DNA of 64,000 nt from Pseudomonas sp. Ga0074129 (GTDB lineage Bacteria > Pseudomonadota > Gammaproteobacteria > Pseudomonadales > Pseudomonadaceae), in contig LNDO01000064.1 of NCBI GenBank assembly GCA_001465025.1, positions 28,707-92,706 on the forward strand, given 5' to 3'. Below the pieces are notes generated by a model. The model was not told where the DNA came from. It worked only from the letters and a program-made list of their open reading frames with translations, and did not search any database. Made by a program: the position numbers and the translations under genes. Shown one piece after another: positions 27,485-36,319 of this stretch (its first letter is position 1; every line of letters begins with the position of its first letter).

Positions 27485-27584
27485 CCCCTAAGGCCACCAT
27501 GCTGGCCGCCAGAGCAACTTCGTTTTAGTTGCAGACTGGCTAGACTCCTCGGCATTCATAACAACAAATGCTGAGGGATCAACC

Positions 27585-28367
27585 ATGACTGCCGCCCACG
27601 CTCTGCCTGTTGCCAACCTCAAAGACCAAGTGTCTGCCGCCGAATGGCAAACCCGCGTTGACCTCGCTGCCTGTTACCGCCTGATCGCCCTGTATGGCTG
27701 GGATGACCTGATCTTCACCCATATTTCCGCCAAGATCCCCGGCAGCGAAGATTTCCTGATCAACCCCTACGGCCTGATGTTCCACGAAATCACCGCCTCC
27801 AGCCTGGTGAAGATCGATTTGGCCGGCAACAAGCTGATGGACAGCCCCTTCGACATCAACCCGGCGGGTTACACCATCCACAGTGCCGTGCACGAGGTGC
27901 GTCACGATGTCGGCTGTGTGTTGCACATTCATACCCCGCAAGGCATTGCCGTTTCGGCGCAGAAACAGGGCTTGCTGCCGTTGTCGCAACAGTCGTTGTT
28001 TGTGCTCGCCAGCCTGGCTTACCACGGTTATGAAGGGGTGGCGCTGAACCACGATGAAAAGGCGCGCTTGCAGGCGGATCTGGGCGACAAGAATTTTATG
28101 ATCCTGCCCAACCATGGCCTGCTGACCGCTTTTGGCAGCATCGCCGATGCCTTCCTCGGCATGTTCACCCTGCAGCGTGCCTGCGAAATTCAGGTGATGG
28201 CGCAGAGCGGTGGGGCGGAGCTGATCCATATCCCGCAAGCGATTCTCGACGGCGCACGGGCGATGATGGCTGGGGTGATGAAAAGCCCACAGGGCATGGG
28301 CGGCGCTCTGCCGTGGCCGGCCCTGCTGCGTAAACTCGATCAGCAGATGCCGGGTTACGCCGCATGA
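27585..28367 (+). CDS. Class II aldolase/adducin-domain protein
   Basis: 260 residues. The class II aldolase fold is shown by ACYRLIALYGWDDLIFTHISAKIPG, the Lys/Asn-rich NPYGLMFHEITASSLVKID, the zinc-ligand pattern HEVRHDVGCVLHIHTPQG and a later LPNHGLLTAFGS. These give three or four histidines as metal ligands, as in fuculose aldolase and adducin heads. This bacterial subgroup is close to the adducin-type proteins with no defined substrate. GAGGGATCAACC precedes the ATG. The next gene starts within the stop codon (ATGA), and a third gene overlaps that one, so the three form one operon. Confidence 0.88.
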   Translation: MTAAHALPVANLKDQVSAAEWQTRVDLAACYRLIALYGWDDLIFTHISAKIPGSEDFLINPYGLMFHEITASSLVKIDLAGNKLMDSPFDINPAGYTIHSAVHEVRHDVGCVLHIHTPQGIAVSAQKQGLLPLSQQSLFVLASLAYHGYEGVALNHDEKARLQADLGDKNFMILPNHGLLTAFGSIADAFLGMFTLQRACEIQVMAQSGGAELIHIPQAILDGARAMMAGVMKSPQGMGGALPWPALLRKLDQQMPGYAA

Positions 28368-29269
28368 GTACGCTGCCCGGTATTGCCCTGGCGCAGTGGC
28401 GTGCGGCGGGTTTGGATTTCAGCTTTAACGGCCATGCCATTCGTTACTGGACAGCCGGGCAGGGTGAACCGCTGTTGCTGATTCACGGTTTTCCGACCGC
28501 CAGTTGGGATTGGCATTACCTGTGGGCGGCGCTGGCCGAAAAGTACCAGGTGATTGCCTGTGACATGCTCGGCTTCGGCGATTCGGCCAAGCCTCGCGGG
28601 CATGCCTACAGCCTTCTGGAACAGGCTGATCTGCAGCAGGCATTGCTGGCGCATCTGGGTGTCAGCAAACCGGTGCATGTGTTGGCCCATGACTATGGCG
28701 ACAGCGTGGCGCAAGAGTTGCTGGCGCGTCATCAAGCAGGCCGCGCACAACTGGCGAGCTGTGTGTTCCTCAATGGCGGCTTGTTTCCAGAAACCCACCA
28801 CCCGGTCTTGGTGCAAAAACTATTGCTCAGCCCCATTGGCCCGCTGATCGGTCGGTTGTTCAGCCGCAAAAAGCTGGCGCAAAGCTTTGCCAAGGTGTTC
28901 GGCCCGCAGACCCAGCCCAGTGCCCGTGAACTGGATGATTTCTGGAGCCTGATTGCCGCCAATGATGGCCCGGCGGTGATGCACCGGTTGATCCGTTACA
29001 TGCCGGAGCGCCGTGTGCAGCGTGATCGCTGGGTGGCCGCCATGCAGGCGACCCGCGTGCCGATGCGGGTGATTGATGGCGCTGTGGACCCCATCTCCGG
29101 TGCGCACATGGTGGCGCGCTACCGTGAGCTGATCAGCAACGCCGATACCGTGCTGCTCGAGGGCATTGGTCATTACCCACAAACCGAAGCCCCTGAACAG
29201 GTGCTTGAGCATTACCTGCAATTTCGTCAACGTTTGGAGTCTGCTGCATGCAACGACGCACTGTTTTAA
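28364..29269 (+). CDS. Alpha/beta hydrolase with an aspartate nucleophile, MEST-like
   Basis: 301 residues of alpha/beta hydrolase fold. The nucleophile elbow is HDYGDSVAQELLARH (near residue 110), so Asp replaces the usual Ser, as in haloalkane dehalogenases and epoxide hydrolases. The following CVFLNGGLFPETHHPVLVQKLL, FGPQTQPSARELDDFW and IGHYPQTEAPEQ resemble the vertebrate MEST/PEG1 protein more than either enzyme group. LIHGFPTASWDWHYLW is the oxyanion-hole region. The catalytic His is in GHYPQ and the third acid may be in GAVDPISG. Substrate unknown. It starts inside the stop of the aldolase gene and overlaps the next gene by 22 bases. Confidence 0.88.
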   Translation: MSTLPGIALAQWRAAGLDFSFNGHAIRYWTAGQGEPLLLIHGFPTASWDWHYLWAALAEKYQVIACDMLGFGDSAKPRGHAYSLLEQADLQQALLAHLGVSKPVHVLAHDYGDSVAQELLARHQAGRAQLASCVFLNGGLFPETHHPVLVQKLLLSPIGPLIGRLFSRKKLAQSFAKVFGPQTQPSARELDDFWSLIAANDGPAVMHRLIRYMPERRVQRDRWVAAMQATRVPMRVIDGAVDPISGAHMVARYRELISNADTVLLEGIGHYPQTEAPEQVLEHYLQFRQRLESAACNDALF

Positions 29270-29784
29270 AAGGCGCGGCCCTGGGCGGCGTGGCCCTAGT
29301 GGGGGCTGGTTTTTGGGCGCTGCCCGTTGCCGACGCGCCTGCGGCTGTGACGCTGGAAGGCGCGCAGCAGGTGCTGGCCGGTTTGGTGGATAAGCCCTTG
29401 CTGAGCCTCAAGGGCTGGAGCCCCACTGAGGTGTTCAACCACTGCGCGCAGAGTATTGAGTACTCCATCAGCGGTTATCCCGAACTCAAACCCCAGTGGT
29501 TTCGCAGCAGCGTCGGGCCGCTGGCTTTTAGTGTATTTGCCGCGCGCGGAGCGATGCGTCATCCGCTGGATGAGGTCATTCCCGGTGCTGCCGCACTTAA
29601 TTCGCCGGCCACGCTGGCCCAGGCGCTGCAACGTTTACAGCAGGCCTTCAGCGATTTCGCGGCGTACCAAGGCGAGCTGCAACCTCATTTCGCCTACGGC
29701 GCGCTCAGCCATGCCGACTACGCGCAAGCGCATGTGTTGCACCTGTACAACCACATGAGCCTGATCCGTACCGCCACTGCGTGA
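29248..29784 (+). CDS. Tat-exported DUF1569 protein
   Basis: 178 residues. The N terminus MQRRTVLKGAALGGVALVGAGFW is a twin-arginine signal (RRTVLK) with a short hydrophobic core. The rest (LSLKGWSPTEVFNHCAQSIEYSISGYPELKP, HFAYGALSHADYAQAHVLHLYNHM) matches the DUF1569 family (PF07606), which resembles DinB-like four-helix metal-binding folds, with possible His ligands in NHCAQ and HLYNH. Export through Tat would fit folding with a cofactor in the cytosol. It has its own GGAG site within the end of the upstream hydrolase gene and closes the three-gene operon. Role unknown. Confidence 0.85.
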   Translation: MQRRTVLKGAALGGVALVGAGFWALPVADAPAAVTLEGAQQVLAGLVDKPLLSLKGWSPTEVFNHCAQSIEYSISGYPELKPQWFRSSVGPLAFSVFAARGAMRHPLDEVIPGAAALNSPATLAQALQRLQQAFSDFAAYQGELQPHFAYGALSHADYAQAHVLHLYNHMSLIRTATA

Positions 29785-29802
29785 AACAGAAGACCCATAG
29801 CA

Positions 29803-29875
29803 TTCGCCGCTAAAGCGCCTCCCACCGCTGATTTCAACTGACGCTAGGTGTGGGAGGGGCTTTAGCCGCGACGAA
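29803..29875. repeat. REP-type palindromic pair
   Basis: CGCCGCTAAAGCGCCTCCCAC (left) and GTGGGAGGGGCTTTAGCCGCGA (right) are inverted around about 23 bases. This is the cleanest copy in the window of the family also seen at 12454 and 17962. Confidence 0.85.
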
Positions 29876-30013
29876 CGGGCACCTTTAATGCGCTTGCCTT
29901 ACCTGACTATCCCGCTGCTTTATCGCGCACCATTCAGCGTGACTTGTATCTATTGTGACCCGAGCACGTCTGCTGGACACTCAGGACATTGTTAATCTGC
30001 CGAGGAATGCTGC

Positions 30014-30925
30014 ATGAGCGACGCCATCCGTTTTCAAGATCAGGTTGTAATCGTTACCGGTGCTGGCGGTGGTTTGGGTCGTGCCCATGCGCTGCTGTTT
30101 GCCAAACACGGTGCCAAAGTGGTGGTTAACGATCTGGGCGGCAGCACCCACGGTGAAGGCGCCAATGCATCGGCCGCCGATAAGGTGGTTGAAGAAATTC
30201 GCGCCGCAGGCGGCACCGCAGTGGCCAACCACGACTCGGTGACCGATGGCGAAAAAATCGTGCAGTGCGCTTTGGACAACTTTGGCCGCATCGACGTGGT
30301 GGTCAACAACGCCGGCATTCTGCGCGACAAGACCTTCCACAAGATGGAAGACGCTGATTGGGAGCTGGTTTACAAGGTCCACGTTGAGGGTGCCTACAAA
30401 GTCACCCGCGCCGCTTGGCCGCACATGCGCGAGCAAGGCTATGGCCGGGTGATTTTCACCTCATCCACCTCTGGCATCTACGGCAACTTCGGTCAGTCTA
30501 ACTACGGCATGGCCAAACTGGGCTTGTACGGCCTGACCCGCACCCTGGCCATCGAAGGTCGTAAGAACAACATTTTCGTCAACGCCATCGCCCCTACGGG
30601 CGGCACGCGCATGACCGAAGGTCTGATCCCGCCGCAGGTGTTCGAGCAACTCAAGCCTGAACTGGTCAGCCCGCTGGTGGTGTACCTGGCAAGCAATGCC
30701 TGCGAAGAAACCTCAGGCCTGTTTGAAGTCGGCGGCGGCTGGATGGGTAAAGTCCGCTGGGAACGCAGCTTGGGTGCCGGTTTTGACCCGCGCGAAGGTT
30801 TCAGCCCGGAAGATGTAGCGGCCAATTTTGCGCAGATTTGCGACTTCGACGGCGCTGCTCACCCGAAGGACAACATCGAAGCCATGAAAGAAATGATGGC
30901 AAATCTGCAAAAGTTCGTGGTTTGA
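30014..30925 (+). CDS. Short-chain dehydrogenase, (3R)-hydroxyacyl-CoA dehydrogenase type
   Basis: 303 residues. It has VTGAGGGLGRAHALLFAKHGAKVVVNDLGG (NAD-binding Rossmann loop), NNAGILRDKTFHKM, and the catalytic set Ser-Tyr-Lys in FTSSTSGIYGNFGQSNYGMAKLGL. The sequence and the extended C terminus resemble the dehydrogenase part of peroxisomal multifunctional enzyme 2 (HSD17B4), so it probably acts on 3-hydroxyacyl-CoA thioesters. GAGGA lies ahead of the ATG. It stands alone, without the enoyl-CoA hydratase that often accompanies this family. A repeat-rich gap follows. Confidence 0.9.
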   Translation: MSDAIRFQDQVVIVTGAGGGLGRAHALLFAKHGAKVVVNDLGGSTHGEGANASAADKVVEEIRAAGGTAVANHDSVTDGEKIVQCALDNFGRIDVVVNNAGILRDKTFHKMEDADWELVYKVHVEGAYKVTRAAWPHMREQGYGRVIFTSSTSGIYGNFGQSNYGMAKLGLYGLTRTLAIEGRKNNIFVNAIAPTGGTRMTEGLIPPQVFEQLKPELVSPLVVYLASNACEETSGLFEVGGGWMGKVRWERSLGAGFDPREGFSPEDVAANFAQICDFDGAAHPKDNIEAMKEMMANLQKFVV

Positions 30926-30966
30926 GCCTTTGCTGAGTTGAGCTGAATCTGGGCCGCTCTTGTAGC

Positions 30967-31061
30967 GGCCTCGGATTGCATCCGGGCTACTGCGCCCACG
31001 TCCCCGTAAACGTCGCGCAGCCCGTAGTCTCGTAGCCTGGATAGCGAAGCGTAATCCGGGG
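30967..31061. repeat. Dispersed palindromic repeat copies of the GTAGCC...TCCGGG type
   Basis: CGGATTGCATCCGGGCTACTG and, inverted about 60 bases on, CGTAGCCTGGATAGCGAAGC followed by GTAATCCGGGG are two halves of an intergenic repeat common in Pseudomonas genomes. It fills most of the gap between the convergent SDR and regulator genes. No open frame is seen in it. Confidence 0.6.
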
Positions 31062-31103
31062 CGCTGTCCGCACACTCTAATTAAGCACGTTAAACGCCAA
31101 CCC

Positions 31104-32642
31104 TCACGACTTGCCCGGTATTCCATAGCGGCGTAATCGCATGGCAATGGCGCTGTGTGACGTTTGCAGGCGTGCCGCCAGTTGCCGTGTGGATGGGTGG
31201 CTGGGGTAGAGCTTTTCCAGCAGGGCTTTCTCAAACGTGGCCACTGCCGTCTCTAGGCTTTCGACCTCGCCGTCAGCCTGTTGCGCCGCCACCGCCGTTC
31301 CGGCGATATCGAGGTCATCAATCTGCACCAGATTGCTTTCGCAAATAGCGGCCGCACGGAAGATCACGTTCTGCAATTGCCGCACATTGCCCGGCCAGCG
31401 GTTGCCCAGCAATGCCGGGTAGGTGTCGGGCGTCAGGCGGCAGGGCAAGCGTTGAATCTGTGCGCAGGCGTGCTGCATAAAGTGGCGCGCCAACAGCAGA
31501 ATGTCCTGGCCACGCTCGCGTAGCGGTGGCACGTCCAGCTTGAGGACGTTCAGGCGATAGAACAGGTCTTCGCGGAAGCTGCCCTCGCTGACCATCTTTT
31601 CCAGATCACGGTGAGTGGCGCTGAGAATGCGCACGTTGACCCGCAATTCACGCTCGCCACCGACCCGGCGAAAGGTGCCGTCGCTTAAAAAACGCAGCAG
31701 CTTGGCCTGCAGGTAGGGCGACATCTCGCCGATTTCATCGAGAAACACCGTGCCCTGGTTGGCCAGTTCCAGCAGGCCCGGTTTGCCGCCGCGTTGGGCG
31801 CCGGTAAACGCGCCGGGCGCATAGCCGAACAGCTCGCTTTCGGCGAGGTTCTCCGGCAATGCCGCGCAGTTGAGCGCAAGGAATGGCGCAGTCCGGCGCG
31901 TGCTGATGGCATGGCACGCGCGTGCGACCAGCTCCTTGCCGGTGCCGGTTTCGCCTTGAATCAGCAGTGGTGCATCCAGCGCGGCCACGCGTTGTGCACG
32001 GGCTTTCAGGTTGCGGATGGCTGCCGAGTCGCCCAGCAGCGAATCAAAACCTTCGGCATGATCGTGGTGCAGCGCCGCCAGGCGTTCGCCAATCCGGCTG
32101 GGTGCATAGAGGCTCAGCAAGCCGCCCGCCAGTTGCCGCGCGTGGCCCTCCACGCCTTCAGTAATGGGCTGCGCGTCCAGCAGCAGGGCTTGGCCTTTGA
32201 GCGTGACTTCACGCATCGGCAGGCGAAAGCCGTGCTCCAGCAATTCAAGTTGCAGCGGGTTGTCGGCAAACAACTCGCCGATACTCAGCCCCTCGGGAGG
32301 CTGGCCGCACAGCTCAATCAATGCCGGGTTGGCCAGCAGCACGCTGCCCTGACTGTCGACCGCCAGTACCGGGTCGGTCATTGCCGCCAGCAGGGCGTCG
32401 AGTTGCAGATGACGGCGTTGGCCGGGGAGGATGTCGACGATGGTCACCGCCTGCACGCCGCGCACCTTGAACAACGCCTCGCGCAGTTCGTCCAGCACCT
32501 CGGGGCTCAAGGTGGGGGCGTCGATATAAACGTTGGGCGGCACCATCTCCACCGCATCCAGGTTGAGGTTGCGCCCGCCGAGCAGGGCCAGCACTTCCTG
32601 GGTGATACCAACGCGGTCGATAAAGGTGACGTGAATACGCAT
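31104..32642 (-). CDS. TyrR/GcsR-type sigma-54-dependent activator with ACT and PAS domains
   Basis: 512 residues. Domains in order: an N-terminal ACT domain (MRIHVTFIDRVGITQEVLALL); a PAS domain near 80-190 (DPVLAVDSQGSVLLANPAL); an AAA+ domain near 205-430 with Walker A GETGTGKE, the sigma-54 contact loop GAFTGA and Walker B VFLDEIGEM; and a C-terminal helix-turn-helix (TRQLAARLQTSHSAIAMRLRRYG). PhhR and TyrR share this layout but, as I recall, lack an intact GAFTGA loop. Its presence and the N terminus fit the GcsR branch, which controls glycine cleavage genes. No gcv or phh gene is in the window, so the target is unknown. The ACT domain suggests an amino-acid effector. Confidence 0.87.
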   Translation of the reverse strand: MRIHVTFIDRVGITQEVLALLGGRNLNLDAVEMVPPNVYIDAPTLSPEVLDELREALFKVRGVQAVTIVDILPGQRRHLQLDALLAAMTDPVLAVDSQGSVLLANPALIELCGQPPEGLSIGELFADNPLQLELLEHGFRLPMREVTLKGQALLLDAQPITEGVEGHARQLAGGLLSLYAPSRIGERLAALHHDHAEGFDSLLGDSAAIRNLKARAQRVAALDAPLLIQGETGTGKELVARACHAISTRRTAPFLALNCAALPENLAESELFGYAPGAFTGAQRGGKPGLLELANQGTVFLDEIGEMSPYLQAKLLRFLSDGTFRRVGGERELRVNVRILSATHRDLEKMVSEGSFREDLFYRLNVLKLDVPPLRERGQDILLLARHFMQHACAQIQRLPCRLTPDTYPALLGNRWPGNVRQLQNVIFRAAAICESNLVQIDDLDIAGTAVAAQQADGEVESLETAVATFEKALLEKLYPSHPSTRQLAARLQTSHSAIAMRLRRYGIPGKS

Positions 32643-32716
32643 GGATGCGGGCGGCCCACTGGTTTACAGGTGCGCCAGTATGCCCGGTCTGCGGGGCTTA
32701 GTTAACCGAAGGGCGC

Positions 32717-33016
32717 TTAACCGCAGCTGAGGCGGATGATCACTTCGCTTTCATCGATATCGATATTCAGGCGCTGCGGGTTGTAATCCATGGTGGCGGC
32801 GTCGCCGGGGGCGAGGACGCGCAGGGTGGCGGCGTTGGACTGTTGCTGCACCTGCTCGATGCGTTTGGCGTTGGCGGTTTGCCCGAGTACGTCGCGAATG
32901 TTGTCGACGTTGCAGGCTCCGCTGATTTCAGCGGCCTGTTCGGCGGCAGGCTGTGAACTGCACCCAGCCAGCAGGGCGAGCACGCTGAGGCTGGCGAGGA
33001 GGTGACGAAGCGCCAT
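32717..33016 (-). CDS. I78-family peptidase inhibitor-like lipoprotein
   Basis: 99 residues. The N terminus is a lipoprotein signal with lipobox LAGC at about residues 16-19. The mature part ends with VLAPGDAATMDYNPQRLNIDIDESEVIIRLSCG, the conserved pattern of the inhibitor I78 family (PF11720): R/L-x3-PG-x3-T-x-D-x-N-x2-RLN-x2-ID, then Cys-Gly. I78 proteins inhibit serine proteases in fungi; bacterial members are mostly untested. AAGGAC precedes the ATG. It sits between the regulator and a divergent ABC exporter. A second candidate protease inhibitor, ecotin, is about 4 kb away. Confidence 0.85.
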   Translation of the reverse strand: MALRHLLASLSVLALLAGCSSQPAAEQAAEISGACNVDNIRDVLGQTANAKRIEQVQQQSNAATLRVLAPGDAATMDYNPQRLNIDIDESEVIIRLSCG

Positions 33017-33167
33017 GGTCGATGTCCTTGTCTGAGGTCGAACGTGGGTCAGCCTAGCAGTCGTCTACACCGGCACTCAATGCTAATTCACCCCATCCTG
33101 CGTTCGGCATTTCCGCCCGCCGGCACAACTCCCTACAATGGCGCTTTTGCCCCACGTAGGAGGTTTT

Positions 33168-34097
33168 GTGCACGCGGTGATCTCGATTCAACAGCTGAAC
33201 AAAACCTACGCCAGCGGCCATCCGGCGCTGCAGGACATCAATCTGGACATTCGCCCCGGCGAAATCTTTGCCTTGCTCGGCCCCAACGGTGCGGGCAAGA
33301 CCACGCTGATCAGCATCATCTGCGGCATCGTCAATCCAGGCGGCGGTCGGGTGTTGGTGGGCGGCAAGGACATCATCAAGGACTACCGCGCCTCGCGCTC
33401 GCAGATCGGTCTGGTCCCGCAGGAGCTGGTCAGCGATGTGTTTGAAACCGTCTGGGCGACGGTGAAGTTCAGCCGCGGCCTGTTCGGCAAGAAGCCCGAT
33501 CCGGCCTATCTGGAGCAACTGCTCAAAGACCTGTCGCTGTGGGAAAAGCGCGACGCAAAGATTTTCGAACTGTCCGGCGGCATGAAGCGTCGGGTGATGA
33601 TCGCCAAGGCGCTGAGCCACGAGCCACAGATTCTGTTCCTCGACGAGCCCACCGCCGGCGTCGACGTCGAGCTGCGCCGCGACATGTGGAACATGGTGCG
33701 CCGTCTGCGTGAGCGTGGCGTGACCATCATCCTCACCACCCATTACATCGAAGAAGCCGAGGAAATGGCCGATCGCATTGGGGTGATCAGCAAGGGCCGG
33801 ATCATTCTGGTGGAAGACAAGCAGGCGCTGATGCACAAGCTCGGCAAGAAACAGCTGACTCTGCAACTGCAACAGCCGCTGGTGAGCATCCCCGCCGAGC
33901 TGGCCCGTTACCCGCTGGAATTGAGTGATGAGGGCCGTGCGTTGGTGTTCACCTTCGACACCCAGAGTGAGCACACCGGCATTGCCGAGCTGCTCAAGGA
34001 CTTGGCCCAGCACGGCATCGATTTCAGGGATTTGCAGTCCAGCCAAAGTTCACTGGAAGAGATTTTTGTCGAATTGGTAAAAGGGGCACGTGCATGA
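33168..34097 (+). CDS. ABC-2 type transporter ATP-binding protein (YadG-like)
   Basis: 309 residues. Nucleotide-binding motifs in order: Walker [12 protein letters not shown] near residue 46, Q-loop LVPQE, signature [17 protein letters not shown] near 140, Walker [13 protein letters not shown] and the switch histidine [14 protein letters not shown]. The start is taken as the GTG at 33168, four bases after a perfect AGGAGG; a second GTG at 33177 is possible, and the open frame upstream is unsupported. It overlaps the permease gene by the ATGA motif. It resembles the YadG/drug- or polysaccharide-exporter ATPases; the cargo is unknown. Confidence 0.93.
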   Translation: MHAVISIQQLNKTYASGHPALQDINLDIRPGEIFALLGPNGAGKTTLISIICGIVNPGGGRVLVGGKDIIKDYRASRSQIGLVPQELVSDVFETVWATVKFSRGLFGKKPDPAYLEQLLKDLSLWEKRDAKIFELSGGMKRRVMIAKALSHEPQILFLDEPTAGVDVELRRDMWNMVRRLRERGVTIILTTHYIEEAEEMADRIGVISKGRIILVEDKQALMHKLGKKQLTLQLQQPLVSIPAELARYPLELSDEGRALVFTFDTQSEHTGIAELLKDLAQHGIDFRDLQSSQSSLEEIFVELVKGARA

Positions 34098-34855
34098 ATC
34101 TGTATGCCATCAAGGCCATCTACCTGTTCGAGCTGGCGCGCACCTGGCGCACCTTGCTGCAAAGCATCGCCACCCCGGTGATCAGCACCTCGCTGTACTT
34201 CGTGGTATTCGGTTCGGCCATCGGCTCGAGCATGACTCAAGTGCAGGGCGTCAGTTACGGCGCGTTTATCGTGCCAGGGCTGATCATGCTGGCGCTGCTC
34301 ACCGAGAGCATTTCCAACGCTTCGTTCGGCATCTACATGCCCAAGTATTCGGGGAGCATCTACGAGCTGCTGTCCGCGCCGGTGTCCTACCTGGAAATCC
34401 TGATTGGCTATGTTGGCGCGGCGGCGACCAAGTCGATCATTCTCGGTTTGGTGATCCTGATTACCGCGCGGCTGTTTGTCGATTTCGAGATTCTTCACCC
34501 GCTGTGGATGCTGGCGTTTCTGGTGCTCACCGCGCTGACCTTCAGCTTGTTCGGTTTCATCATCGGCGTGTGGGCCGATGGCTGGGAGAAATTGCAGGTG
34601 GTGCCGGCGCTGATCGTCACGCCGCTGACCTTCCTCGGTGGCGCGTTTTACTCGATCAGCATGCTGCCGCCGGCTTGGCAGACCGTGACCTTGTTCAACC
34701 CGGTGGTGTACCTGATCAGCGCATTTCGCTGGAGTTTTTACGGTGTGTCCGATGTGAATGTGGGGCTGAGCCTGGCCATGATTCTGGGCTTTTTGCTGCT
34801 GTGCATTTTGGCGGTGGGCTGGATTTTTAAAACCGGCTATCGCCTCAAAAGCTGA
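34094..34855 (+). CDS. ABC-2 type transporter permease (YadH-like)
   Basis: 253 residues with about six hydrophobic segments, typical of ABC-2 membrane subunits. Seen: [22 protein letters not shown] near the N terminus, [28 protein letters not shown] (the coupling-helix region), and the conserved [22 protein letters not shown] followed by [17 protein letters not shown] near the C terminus. The start overlaps the ATPase stop (ATGA), so the pair is translationally coupled and forms a complete half-size exporter system. No terminator was found in the 220 bases before the next gene. Confidence 0.93.
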   Translation: MNLYAIKAIYLFELARTWRTLLQSIATPVISTSLYFVVFGSAIGSSMTQVQGVSYGAFIVPGLIMLALLTESISNASFGIYMPKYSGSIYELLSAPVSYLEILIGYVGAAATKSIILGLVILITARLFVDFEILHPLWMLAFLVLTALTFSLFGFIIGVWADGWEKLQVVPALIVTPLTFLGGAFYSISMLPPAWQTVTLFNPVVYLISAFRWSFYGVSDVNVGLSLAMILGFLLLCILAVGWIFKTGYRLKS

Positions 34856-35075
34856 TGCGTTTTAACGCTTCGGACAACTTTTGTTTGATTTGCTGTCATC
34901 AGCCTGTAACCCACGGAGCGCATGGCATTGGCCACATTGGCGAGGTCACGACCGGGGCGACGGGCTGAAGATATTCAATTTGGGGGCTTGCCTAAAGGGG
35001 GGCTAGGTGGCGTAGGCTGAGATTGTCGCTTAGTTGAGCGGCGCTATTCGCGAACAGTTGAAGAAGGAAAGCTTT

Positions 35076-35486
35076 ATGCAAATCCAAGTTCACAGCGATA
35101 ACCATATCGAAGGCAGCGCACGGCTGGTTGAGTGGGTAAGTGCCAGTGTTGCCAGCAAGCTGGAACGCTTTGACGACGAACTGACCCGTATCGTTGTCCA
35201 CCTGCATGACGACAATGGCGCCAAAGCTGGCGCACACGACAAACGTTGCCAGATCGAAGCACGGCCAAAAGGCCTGCAACCACTTTCCGTCACCCACAAA
35301 GCCGAATCACTCGAGCAAGCCATCGACGGCTCCATCGAAAAACTGCACCACGCGCTTGAACATCAGTTCGGCAAGCTGCGTAACAAACGCGCCACTCCAC
35401 TGCAGGCTGATGACGCCGCCGATATCAGCCAAGACGCGCTGCTGCGTGAAGACTTCCTCGCTGAAGAGCAACTGCGCGCGGTTTAA
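35076..35486 (+). CDS. HPF/RaiA-family ribosome-associated protein
   Basis: 136 residues. The fold beta-alpha-beta-beta-beta-alpha of ribosome hibernation factors is recognisable: MQIQVHSDNHIEGSARLVEWVSASVASKLERFDDELTRIVVHLHDDN, then RCQIEARPKG, and a long helix ESLEQAIDGSIEKLHHALEHQFGKLRNKR. The family binds the 30S A/P sites and silences ribosomes. The chain is longer than E. coli HPF (95 residues), and the extra C-terminal 30 residues are acidic, not the long-HPF dimerisation domain. AAGGAAAG precedes the chosen ATG at 35076. It is separate from the rpoN-linked hpf, so it is probably an additional, stress-related paralogue. Confidence 0.85.
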   Translation: MQIQVHSDNHIEGSARLVEWVSASVASKLERFDDELTRIVVHLHDDNGAKAGAHDKRCQIEARPKGLQPLSVTHKAESLEQAIDGSIEKLHHALEHQFGKLRNKRATPLQADDAADISQDALLREDFLAEEQLRAV

Positions 35487-35533
35487 TTCCTACGGGCTGC
35501 CTGCATGGCGTGCAGCCTAATCATTTACTGCTC

Positions 35534-35561
35534 GCGCCCGCGCATTAGATTGCGCGGGCGC
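35534..35561. terminator. GC-rich hairpin after the HPF-family gene
   Basis: GCGCCCGCGCA and its exact complement surround a 6-base loop (TTAGAT), 48 bases after the stop codon. Only scattered T residues follow, so termination would be inefficient or Rho-aided. The remaining gap to 35739 shows no open frame or clear signal. Confidence 0.55.
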
Positions 35562-35739
35562 TGTCGTTTCTGGCTTGCGCAAAAGCTGCCGTTTGGCGGC
35601 AAGCCACTGGCCAACGCGGCAAAATCTGTCCGCGTTCAATAGCCGTGCTTAAGGGTCAGATCCGCTTGTGGCCTTGGCTGCAAGCGTATGGCCCATATCC
35701 TGCTTAGGCCTGTGCAACTGACAGTCGCAGGGACTCGCC

Positions 35740-36213
35740 ATGACCAGTATTTCCGCCAACTCGCCACTCGCGAGCTACTTTGCCAACAGCGCGAAAACCA
35801 TTGCACCTGCTGGCGCTGCCAGTAGCGAAAAAGCTGAATCCAGCCCGGCTGCTGCAAAAGACCCACTCGCGGAAATTCGCCGCTTCGCCAGCAACTTGGT
35901 GGACAGTAGCCGCGGCGGATTATTGCGCGCCATGCATGCGCAAAGCAGCGGTGCCAGCTCGGCCATCGCCAGCGACCGGTTTCGCGCCGTGGCCGAGCCG
36001 GAAGTGGCCAACAGCAAAATCGCCCTGCCAGACGTGGCCAATATGGACCGTGATGATGCGGCCAAGTTGCTGGCGCAAATCAACAAGCTGGTCGATGCCG
36101 GCTTGGATAAAAGCGACAGCTTTGTCGGCTACAACGGCGATCAACAAACCAACTCGCTTACCACCTACCGCGATTGGCTACAGGCCAAAGGCGGCGTAAG
36201 CGTTTACGTCTGA
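35740..36213 (+). CDS. Hypothetical protein, low-complexity N terminus
   Basis: 157 residues, not recognised. Residues 1-45 are rich in Ser and Ala (probably disordered). A helical middle, DPLAEIRRFASNLVDSSRGGLLRAMHAQSSG, follows. The C-terminal third has a more conserved look: VANMDRDDAAKLLAQINKLVDAGLDKSDSFVGYNGDQQTNSLTTYRDWLQAKGG. No signal peptide, cysteine or membrane helix. CAGGGACTC lies at ribosome-site distance from the ATG. Codon use matches the neighbours, so it is a real gene rather than chance. Upstream is the HPF-family gene; downstream a secreted CAP-domain protein. No function is offered. Confidence 0.75.
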   Translation: MTSISANSPLASYFANSAKTIAPAGAASSEKAESSPAAAKDPLAEIRRFASNLVDSSRGGLLRAMHAQSSGASSAIASDRFRAVAEPEVANSKIALPDVANMDRDDAAKLLAQINKLVDAGLDKSDSFVGYNGDQQTNSLTTYRDWLQAKGGVSVYV

Positions 36214-36319
36214 TGCCTAGCTGATCATGCGCCCGGCATGATCTGGATCTGGTTTCCAAACCCAAGGTGCGCCAAGATCGGCTTCTATACAGCCGTGGTG
36301 CGGTTTATTGGGGAGTCTT

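Noticed and set aside
29742-29750. TGTACA-like words inside coding sequence (also near 58003 and 58720)
   Set aside because: Single copies within genes with no partner box at regulatory spacing; expected by chance in a 64-kb window.
33054-34046. A 330-codon minus-strand open frame opposite the ABC ATPase
   Set aside because: It covers the Walker motifs of a clear gene on the other strand and starts in non-coding sequence.
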